Of a DNA stretch of 64,000 nucleotides, positions 56,865 to 64,000 are shown piece by piece. The position numbers and the translations under genes were made by a program. Under the pieces are notes generated by a model, which was given only the letters and a program-made list of their open reading frames with translations, had not been told where the DNA came from and ran no database searches. Source of the DNA: Neonectria sp. B-13 (Eukaryota; Ascomycota; Sordariomycetes; Hypocreales; Nectriaceae); assembly GCA_002682825.1 (NCBI GenBank), contig NOKP01000017.1:868001-932000 (forward strand), in the 5' to 3' direction. How positions within the stretch are numbered: position 1 is the stretch's first letter; each line of letters begins with the position of its first letter.

Positions 56865-58059
56865 TTCGAAACCAGCGGTGAATCTATTGCGTCCACGACA
56901 ACAAAACCTCGAAATTTAACATAGAAGCGGAGTGTTGGGTATTTAATTGTACTGTATTTTCAGCCACTGACGTTTACGACTTTGTCTAGGACTCTGTAAG
57001 GCTTTCTTGGGCGTTTGCATTTCTGCCTGTTTTGTAATTTCGCCCATCTGCTGACCACTACCAAGCATAGTACGCCCAATCACCGTTTCGCTATATTGAC
57101 AACGAAACAGGATTTTCGAGTGTCGATTGGATTCTACGGAAATAATTGGTTGCCTCGACTTCGGCAGCCTTGAAGACGCCGTACCCGACTCAGCAAACGG
57201 TCAAATTTGACAGAATGGCCAAGGATGGAGATAGCATGGAACTATACATTGCGCCTAGGTTTATGCTATTGAACTAGCAATCCAATAGATGGAATATATG
57301 TAGTGTATCTCTACCTAATAGATAATAATATAATATTTTTAAGAATTTTAACTACACTCTTTACTAACTATATAAGCATAAATTAAATATATTATATATT
57401 AAATATAATACTATACTAAATATATTAAGCTTAATTAATAAGCAATATAAATTCTATTATAATTAATATCTAGGGTATTAATGTTTATACTCTAGGCCTT
57501 TAGCAATCTAAGCTAATAGGCCCTTGGCTTAAATATATACCTTGTAACGTTTTAAAGCTGTTTAAGGACCTGAACATAGGACAGGGTCCCTAAAGTTTAC
57601 TACAGCTATCTACCTCTTTTCTCCAAGTTTCTACGGAAGATTACTATATGTGTACTTTAGGCGCAGGCCGAGATATACCAGGTCTAGTACGGCTTTTGCA
57701 ATGGCTATGGAAAACAAGTGTTATATGACATAGACATATCCAAGGTTGGGTTGGTCTAGTGTCTATGGGACATTTGGCTCATGTAACTAAGGCGTTCGAA
57801 ACGTAATGTGGATTGAATACCGGGACATTAGTTTAGGAGCGAATGAAGCACGCTACTCAGATTGATAATGTGGTTATGCGGATAAAGACTGAGAAGGCCG
57901 TGAGATATGCAAGAGACGAGAGCGAGAGGAATATAGTGCATGGACATATCCCAATCATCTCTAACTTATATGAACTGGACATTTATTTTTGCTATTGATA
58001 CGCCGGCCATCCACCCTCATGATATGTCCCACACGCCCTTTTTTATTGATTTTACGTTT
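56865..58059. other. Intergenic with AT-rich island
   Basis: About 1.2 kb. From 57290 to about 57540 the sequence is almost entirely A/T (TATATTAAATATAATA-like). No long frames. It may be a RIP-degraded repeat. Confidence 0.55.
57290..57540. repeat. AT-rich island, possible degraded repeat
   Basis: Very high A/T content with short TTAATATA/AATATATT words and no coding potential, sharply bounded by normal sequence. In Pezizomycotina such islands are often transposon remnants mutated by repeat-induced point mutation. No terminal repeats or transposase remnants could be recognised. Confidence 0.45.
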
Positions 58060-58272
58060 CTACTTCTTGACGGCCAGTCCCTTGCCCACCTGGCGGGCGT
58101 GCTGGCCCATGATAGCATCAGCAATGACTAGCGCGGCCATGCCCTCGACGATGGGCAAGGCGTGGGGCACGACGCAGGGATCGTGGCGGCCCTTGGCAGT
58201 TAGGACCCCCTCGCCGGAGGCATCGTAGCGGGCGGTGGTTTGGTCCTTGCTGATGGTGGCCGGAGGCTTGAA
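58060..58272 (-). pseudogene. 3' fragment of a chorismate synthase gene
   Basis: Reading on the minus strand from 58272 to the stop at 58060-58062 gives about 70 residues that match the C-terminus of chorismate synthase (ARO2/AroC): [11 protein letters not shown], then [13 protein letters not shown] with the conserved GRHDPCV block, [15 protein letters not shown], and a tail ending GLAVKK. The protein is normally about 370-400 residues; everything before this point is absent, and the upstream sequence changes frame and shows no further similarity. No start codon is available. It is a detached piece, left by duplication or rearrangement. The housekeeping copy must lie elsewhere. Confidence 0.85.
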
Positions 58273-58662
58273 AGCGTGACTTCGTGGGCAACACGGTGCC
58301 TGAGGAAGTGACCAGGGTCGAGCAGAGGCTAGATAGAACAGCTGAGTGAAGAGACGATAAGGGCAGCGGAATCATATTGGACTTGGCCGGGGGGAGATTG
58401 AAGACGGAAAAAAGAGGACGAAGCAGAGAAAAAAGGAGAGAAAAAAAAAAGCCCGGCGGTGTGACGTTTAACGTATCTGTCGCATTTAGTACCCTATATA
58501 AGGGGGGTATTGTGGTCCCGCAAGGGACGTTTGTCTTTGGCGATAGTTTCGGAACGAATCTACACCGAAACTGACCAGTGGTCGCGACTTGGCTGTGCGG
58601 CGCCGACTTGACACGACGGCAGGTGATTTCGGGGTGCGCTATGATTGGTGGGGAGCGAAAAG

Positions 58663-58686
58663 GTCACGCGCAAAGTCACGCGCAAA
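58663..58686. repeat. 12-bp tandem repeat
   Basis: GTCACGCGCAAA occurs twice back to back (58663-58674, 58675-58686), followed by a partial third copy GACACGC. It contains GTCACG and ACGCG, the latter being an MCB-like core. Confidence 0.65.
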
Positions 58687-58759
58687 GACACGCCTCAGAT
58701 CACGTGGATTTTGTGTCGGTGGGTTTTGGCGGTGTCCCTCTTTTTTCCCCGCCTTTCGA

Positions 58760-58845
58760 TCCTCTTTTTCCCCCCCACCCGTCCTCTCGGACCCTTTCGT
58801 TCCTCTTTTTTCCCCGCGCCCGTCCGCTAGGACCCTTTCGTTCCT
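58760..58845. repeat. Pyrimidine-rich imperfect tandem repeat, unit about 41-43 bp
   Basis: Two adjacent units, 58760-58800 and 58801 to about 58843, each starting TCCTCTTTTT, passing through CCCGTCC and ending GGACCCTTTCGT. The last 12 bases are identical in both. They lie 120-210 bp before the start of the 165-residue gene and may be part of its promoter (CT-box). Confidence 0.7.
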
Positions 58846-58966
58846 CAAGGCACTATTACACCTAGAGTACCATCGACCTCCACAAACTTTGAAAGGGGAA
58901 AGAAGACCTCTACGCTTGTATTAGCGTCACCTACAACTTGATCCACCCTCGCGACTCGTACCCACC

Positions 58967-59464
58967 ATGACTGATACTGAAATCCGACGGTGCAAGAATG
59001 CGGCTGCGGCCTTCTTTAGCACAGTTGCCGGATCGGTAGAGGAGGACCTGAGAGTGAGCGAGAGACTAGGCTGTGAGGCGGATGATTTCATCGAGATCCT
59101 TTGGATGGGCGTTCACGACTCGCCTTTACATAGGGGATGGAGGGTTTCGCTGGGGGAGGAGTACAACAAGCTCGTCGTGGCAGTGGGGCAACACTTTGTA
59201 AGCTGTCTTCCGGGCTTTGACGAAGTCTTCATGGGTACCCGGGGTACATCTTGGCCAGCAGTAAACCCCATCAACTGCTTTCCAGAGTACTACAAAGAGT
59301 TTGCCGAGATGGTCAAGTTCATCAAGAACATCGCCGACACTCCCGAACGCCTACGCCCAAACGCGGACGGCAAGATCTGGGTTAGGCTGCCCTACACCGA
59401 TGTCAAGACGGCTAGTGATAACTGGGCTATCGTTGGACAATACCTTGCAAACCGCAGTTTCTAG
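58967..59464 (+). CDS. Hypothetical protein, 165 residues
   Basis: Single exon with a good start context (CCCACCATGA). I do not recognise the family. The protein is soluble-looking and mildly acidic, probably mostly helical: TEIRRCKNAAAAFFSTVAG, SLGEEYNKLVVAVGQHFVSCL, and FPEYYKEFAEMVKFIKNIADTPERL. There is no signal peptide, membrane helix or zinc motif. Conserved-looking GW (HRGWRVSLG) and NWAIVGQYL near the end suggest a compact domain. Upstream is an unusual repetitive CT-rich promoter; downstream lies a regulator gene in the opposite direction. Confidence 0.6.
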   Translation: MTDTEIRRCKNAAAAFFSTVAGSVEEDLRVSERLGCEADDFIEILWMGVHDSPLHRGWRVSLGEEYNKLVVAVGQHFVSCLPGFDEVFMGTRGTSWPAVNPINCFPEYYKEFAEMVKFIKNIADTPERLRPNADGKIWVRLPYTDVKTASDNWAIVGQYLANRSF

Positions 59465-59826
59465 GGGCGCGCATGCGAACAAAAGCTCTTATTCAAGAAA
59501 TGGACATTGCCTCGCGTCGCGAATTCGAACAAGTTGTAGTCGAATGTGACGTCTTCCATGTGAACTGTCCACGTGTATAGCCACCTCATCCTGGTCGTCG
59601 TCAGCGCCAAGGCAAAGATCGGCGGGCATGGCCTCAAGTCCAACACGGACAGACAGCAGCAAGAGTGCAGCGACAGCGCTGCCCGGACCTGGGACATCAA
59701 CTGCTGCGTCAAGCAGCGCAGGTGGTTGGCGATGTCGATCTGCACCTGGAGGTTGGTAACCTCCATCAACTGCGTACGCGCAGCGACTTCGGTGGCCTCG
59801 CGGGCTGCTATTGCGACTGAGGCCAT
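59461..59826 (-). CDS. Possible small protein, uncertain
   Basis: A 121-codon minus-strand frame overlapping the last bases of the preceding gene. Its first 46 codons have coding-like third positions and encode a helical segment (AAREATEVAARTQLMEVTNLQVQIDIA). The second half (LHSCCCLSVLDL onward) looks non-coding. A GTCCGG donor after codon 46 could lead to another frame, but no clear branch/acceptor supports it. Kept only as a weak candidate. Confidence 0.2.
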   Translation of the reverse strand: MASVAIAAREATEVAARTQLMEVTNLQVQIDIANHLRCLTQQLMSQVRAALSLHSCCCLSVLDLRPCPPIFALALTTTRMRWLYTWTVHMEDVTFDYNLFEFATRGNVHFLNKSFCSHARP

Positions 59827-59932
59827 CCTTATACTCGGTCATTCCGGAATGAATAGACGCGGCTTACAGTCTGGCTACTTCATTCTCCGGCTTATCTTGG
59901 TGACTGTCTTGTTTCAAGTTGCGGAAGTCTGC

Positions 59933-61601
59933 TTAGTTGAGTTCGCCTCTCAGCATGTCTACCTCATTACACAAAACACTGTCAACCCATGCTATTTCCG
60001 AGAGTATATCAAATACTCCTTGCCAACTCAGCCCATTCATTTGCATTATCGATCCGATTCGAGAGATAGCCCATGCTTTATCCTCAGGAGTCTCCGCCAA
60101 AGCATAGATGACTAGCACCCATAGCTCTAACTCTTGCAAGCCCGACCAATCGAGGGCGTGGAACCTAAGCAACTTTCCGAGTCGACCCCCATGATCTGTT
60201 TTCATGTCCCTGTTCCCGGCTAGATGATTGACAGCTCCTGTTAGAAAGACAAGAGACGCCAGCCGGATTGTTTCTCGCAGTGCCAGTCCAGCGACAAAAA
60301 GGTCACTCTGATTGTCTGAAATCTCGTGTCGTGGTAGAATGAGCAGATTATGTACCGCGATACCGAAAGTCTGTGTCAAATCCCTGTCTTGATACCAGTT
60401 ACTGGTTGGTTTTCTAGAAGCCTGTTTGGTAAGATCTGAAATAGTTTCCAGAACCGGGCAAATATCCCAAAGAGCAGGGCTTCTGTGTTGCAAGACACAG
60501 AGAGTCTGGCCTAAAACGGGAGAAACGCCACGTCCTGGCACCGGCTTCAGAATGCCGGCATAGACCGCAAATCGTGGTGGCAAGTCTTGCATCAGTGAGC
60601 CAACCAAGTCTGACCTGTGTAAGTTAGTATGAATGTGAAACCGGGGTCATCTCTCAGTTTCTTGTACCAAACGAGGCCCATCCGTAGATGATACGACGTG
60701 ATTGACTCCATGCCACCTCGACTCTCTATCATTCTCTGCAAGCCCGCCATGTGGACAGCCCATCGTGTGAAGTTATGCACCCGAATCTGGAGTATGTAAT
60801 CTATTAGCGCGGTGACGAAACATGGGGCAATGGCTGAGGGAGTCTGACATCGTAACCAGCTAGACCTATGACTGTCCCAATGATGGCATTGCCGACAGCG
60901 CTTGCGGCATGCTTTAGACGGCCACTTAAAAATCCAAGCGAGGTGTTGTAGTTCTCTAACGCGTATGCGTTTTCTTGTAAAGGTGGTTTCTGAGTGTGGT
61001 GCCCAATATACAGAGCAGAGTCCGCGAGAGCCATATACATGGCACTGTTATCGGCCATTGCCAGCGTGAAGCATAGTCTCCGTAGCATCTGACACATTGA
61101 AGAATCCTCTCTATGCACTGAACAATGTCAATTAAATCTCAGTTCAAGGATATCCGTTTTCATACAGTAGGCGGCAATTCTTAGAGCCCGCGCCGAGACA
61201 AGGCGAGAGAATAAAGCGGAATCGGCAAATGGGAACTCAAAGCCCCCGGAAGATTGTTTCGAGAGACCCAATCCTGGAATTTGCTGGGAATGGGGATTGA
61301 GCATGTGTTGATGAGGCTGATTAGGCTGGGGGACCACGACGGCTGTGCTAGATTTGGGGCTAGAGGATGTAGGATTGTCTGAAGGGCGGCTCATGGCCAT
61401 CTGGTCTTCGGGAGGCTTCTTTCTCCTGGATAAGCCTATCTCTTTCATAACATGGCGGCGTATTTTTCTGCTTGTAGTGCGATCTTTGATTTCATCTGGA
61501 TGTGCGACGCTGACAAATACGAGATCTGGCCTAGGGGCGGGAAGTTTTGATGGCCGCGAGGTAGAGGCCAACCTCTGCTGGGAAGATGGCGACGACTGCA
61601 T
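59933..61601 (-). CDS. Fungal transcription-factor-like protein lacking a zinc cluster
   Basis: Four exons: 61601-61166, 61117-60849, 60786-60668, 60614-59933; 501 residues. The N-terminal block LVFVSVAHPDEIKDRTTSRKIRRHVMKEIGLSRR is a known hallmark of a large Pezizomycotina group (annotated as tachykinin-like or Fungal_trans_2 proteins). In these the Zn2Cys6 cluster is missing and a basic region takes its place. The rest has the helical regulatory domain: CFTLAMADNSAMYMALADSA, FTRWAVHMAGLQRMIESRGGM, DLVGSLMQDLPPRF and AETPEDKAWAISRI. The third intron uses GTACAA (60667) with CTAAC; a competing 32-bp intron was rejected as too short. Function is regulatory by family only; DNA binding is not demonstrated. 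Confidence 0.82.
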
Positions 61602-61967
61602 TGTTCGAGGCACAGTAGAACAAGTCGATGTGAAGTGTTATTAGCATCCGTCGATGAACATGGAGCGATCCAAGTAGGGTTGCCTGGTTGTTCATTTGTA
61701 GGATGATGGCGATTTGTCAGCGATCTCACCAAAATGGGCCGGCCTTCCGGCTAGGGAGGTACTCTTAGGGTTAGTGTCACAGAGGGGTCTGTCTTCTTGA
61801 GTAGGTTGTAATGAGTAACATGTCGAGTCTGGGGAAATGATAGTTGGCTAAGAAGCTATCTACATCTTTTGTTTCATGAGCCCGCTACCGGGATTCCAAG
61901 CTCGGTTGGCTGTTGTAAATAGCTTGTTGCTTCGTACTGCTGACAGATTTGGCGAGACGTCAACCGA
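61602..61967. other. Intergenic
   Basis: 366 bp between the regulator-like gene start and the SDR 3' end. No gene seen. Confidence 0.6.
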
Positions 61968-62859
61968 TCAGATGCCAGTGATTCCACCATTGACACCAAT
62001 GTACTGCCCCGTAATCCACCGTGCCTTTTCAGAGACCAGAAGAAGGATTGCATCAGCAAGGTCCCCTGTTGTACCAATTCTGTCTGCAGCCCTGGTAATT
62101 CTCTTTTGAGGCCCGGTGAGCTCGTCGAGTAGTTCTCCAGGGATAATGTCGGTTGCGACAGGACCCGGGGCGACAGAGTTGACAGTGATGCCTCTGCTGC
62201 GTCCCCACTGTGACTTGTAAGTTTTTGAAGTAGGTAGTGGGGGATTGCGGCCATAATTACCTCCTTGGACCAAGACCACGTGAGGCTGTCCAGAGCGGCT
62301 TTGGTAGCCCCGTAGATGGGGAGTTCGGAGAGTCCAAGCTTAGCAGCAGTAGACGATATGTTAATCACTCTACCTCCAGGGGGCATATGCGGAACCGTAG
62401 CCTGTGCAACGTAGATGGGTCCCTTGACGTTGACGTCGAACATTTTGGCAATCGCTTCGGGCTTTGTTTCAAGAGTCTCGCCGGGAGTTCCAGCTCCAGC
62501 GTTGTTGACTGGATCCATAGTCAGCAATGTTGCGCAATGTAATCGACCAGCCATGGAGGCTTACCCAAGATGTCGATGTGGTCTGTTCCAAAAGCCTTCA
62601 AGGTCTCTTGAACGAGGAACTGAGCTCCCTCTGGCGTATCGACGGTGGTCTGGACAACAGTCGCTCGCCCACCATCAGCCCTGATCTTTTCGGCAAGTGC
62701 GTGGGCTCTTTTGGTGACAGAGTCAGACACATAGTTGATCGTAACAGCTGCGCCGTTGCGAGCCAGCGCCACAGCGACTCCAGCTCCGATCCCATTCTCA
62801 CGGCCGGAGCCGGTGACAATGGCGACCTTGCCAGCGAGGGACAATGTATCGACAGCCAT
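61968..62859 (-). CDS. Short-chain dehydrogenase/reductase (FabG-like)
   Basis: Three exons: 62859-62565, 62508-62261, 62213-61968; 262 residues. It is a classical SDR: cofactor motif TGSGRENGIG (residues 16-25), NNAGAG (100-105), active-site S150/S151, Y164 and K168 (YGATK), and VNGGITG at the end. The Arg in the glycine motif favours NADPH. The closest relatives by motif are fungal 3-oxoacyl-[acp] reductase-like and trihydroxynaphthalene-reductase-like proteins. The start at 62859 (MAVDTLSLAGKVAIVTG) is preferred to the upstream Met because the family begins just before LAGKVA. Substrate unknown; no clustered partner enzyme is visible before the window ends. Confidence 0.93.
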
Positions 62860-64000
62860 GTTGGAAGTGTTGAAAAGGTGAGGTTGATGATTTTTTGATA
62901 ATGTGTTGGTATTGGGTAAAGTGGAAGGTCTGAATCTGTGCTGTGGCGGTTGTGAATGCAAGAGACAATGGATCAAGGGAGGTTATCCAGCGTATTTATA
63001 TTCAACCAAGAGCCAACTTGCGAGAGCACTGGAACCGTCTTCATTTGCAATACTGTTTCTGCGTTTCAAGCTTCTTCTTAGAGATACTGGTTGGGCCTAA
63101 CTTATTTAGGAAAATGGTGTTATCCCATTGTGCATCCAACCCGATACCCGGAGAGATCGTGCCGCTGTTGTGGAGACCAGTGACGGTGATTTCTAATGCT
63201 CAAGGAGCATCATTGAGTCTAACCGGTTTAGGAAAATGGTGTTGCGCTGACGCGAATCATGGTATGCTAAAGTAACATGGAGACGACTCGGAGGGATGCA
63301 AAGCCCGAGATCTCCTTGCACAACGACCCGGAAAACAGGTGCCATTCATTGTGCTGTTCATTACAAATGAACTCAGGGACAAATTGTTCAGCAAGGCATT
63401 GATGTGGTACCAGCTTTTTCCTAAATGGGAAAATGGTGACCCTGGTCCTGCGGCTGGCCCTGCAAGTCTCCGCTGACCGAATAATTAGCTCCATCGTCTC
63501 CATTCACGGTGGAAATTTGAGACATGGCCAGATGTCACTTTGCTCGGAGACGGCTCTCGGAGCCTAAAAGATTACATGTACATTTCCAGAGTGCAGCTTT
63601 GGTCTCTCTAACCTGAGGTAGCTCTATGTCCAGGCAGAAGAATCCGGTGTTCAGGCTACGACCGGCTGGGCTCGGGCTGAGTGCTTCGCGAGCTAACTTT
63701 TAGGGATTCAACAGCCCGCAATGCAGGGCTCCGGCAGTTATCGCATTCAGGTACAGAAAAGTGTTTCAGTATCTGCAAACCCAATGAACGATGTATCATC
63801 ACCAGTCGCTGTGCTACCATTGTTTCTCACCATGGTGAACTGCTGCTGAGGAAGTGTTTCCATACATTTTGCTGCGTTTCATGAGTTCACACCTTTTCTG
63901 GTTGAATCTGCAATGATCAACTGCAGGACACGCGTCAGCTCTTGAAACCATGGTGAATTTCGCAAAATTTAATCTTGAAGATATCATCGTCCCTAGGCCT
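62860..64000. other. Intergenic to window end
   Basis: About 1.1 kb. Holds the SDR promoter and a 17-bp direct repeat, TTTAGGAAAATGGTGTT, at 63105-63121 and 63227-63243. No gene seen up to the window edge. Confidence 0.55.
63105..63243. repeat. 17-bp direct repeat, two copies
   Basis: TTTAGGAAAATGGTGTT is perfectly repeated at 63105-63121 and 63227-63243, each preceded by a CTAAC-containing stretch. The copies are 105 bp apart upstream of the SDR gene. It may be a regulatory site pair or a remnant of local duplication. Confidence 0.6.

Larger units (their letters stand above)
58273..58966. other. Repetitive upstream region of the 165-residue gene
   Basis: Contains A-runs (about 58430-58450), a 12-bp tandem repeat and a pyrimidine-rich tandem repeat described separately. 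No additional gene seen. Confidence 0.5.

Noticed and set aside
60610..60641. Alternative 32-bp intron in the regulator-like gene
   Set aside because: It keeps the frame but is shorter than any other intron here; the 53-bp intron 60615-60667 also keeps the frame and restores a conserved WSDLVGSL block.
1..64000. Secondary-metabolite backbone genes, CRISPR arrays, intact transposons, telomeric repeats
   Set aside because: Looked for PKS, NRPS and terpene-synthase motifs, regular spaced repeats, transposase/reverse transcriptase motifs and TTAGGG arrays; none were found.

Overview
The window is nuclear DNA of a filamentous ascomycete, most likely a Sordariomycete of the Fusarium/Hypocreales kind. 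Nearly every gene carries introns of about 45-95 bp with GTRWGT-type donors, CTAAC-like branch sites and YAG acceptors. The gene content (PDR-type ABC transporter, several MFS permeases, many Zn2Cys6 regulators, fungal-only domains such as But2 and Fungal_trans) fits that group. Species placement is inference; exon structures were read by eye from splice signals, frame continuity and remembered family motifs.

Layout. 1-3520: 5' three quarters of a pleiotropic drug resistance ABC transporter, cut by the window edge. 5978-9886: a secreted But2-domain protein and a DUF4185 protein. 10985-16297: a nine-exon sugar/polyol MFS transporter followed by a Zn2Cys6 regulator on the same strand. 16484-22737: a histidine acid phosphatase relative with altered catalytic motifs, a conserved zinc-ribbon hypothetical, and a regulator carrying both C2H2 and Zn2Cys6 fingers. 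24423-32211: a metabolic block of a bicovalent FAD (BBE-type) oxidase, a divergent MFS permease, a short-chain dehydrogenase and a stand-alone histidinol-dehydrogenase-family enzyme. 32647-42565: a small secreted protein, an amidase-signature hydrolase, a DUF3237 protein, a second DHA1-like MFS permease and a divergently transcribed Zn2Cys6 regulator; this looks like a regulated catabolic or detoxification unit.

From about 42.6 kb the DNA turns degenerate: an amino acid permease pseudogene, AT-rich filler, an intact NmrA-like reductase, then a copper amine oxidase pseudogene whose stop codon sits directly beside the cofactor tyrosine. 47891-54962 holds a flavin-oxygenase group: a luciferase-like monooxygenase (with a GC-AG intron and a 13-nt microexon), an UNC93-like permease and a Baeyer-Villiger-type monooxygenase. 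56127-62859 has an unrecognised gene, an AT-rich island, an orphan 3' piece of a chorismate synthase gene, a short unknown gene behind a repetitive promoter, a regulator with no visible DNA-binding domain, and another SDR.

Overall this is accessory-type sequence: many transporters, regulators and single oxidoreductases, no essential housekeeping genes, and several broken genes. I found no PKS, NRPS or terpene synthase, no rRNA or convincing tRNA, no CRISPR and no intact transposon. The best candidates for something undescribed are the HisD-family/SDR/MFS/oxidase block and the adjacent amidase/DUF3237/MFS/regulator block, which may together form one catabolic island.
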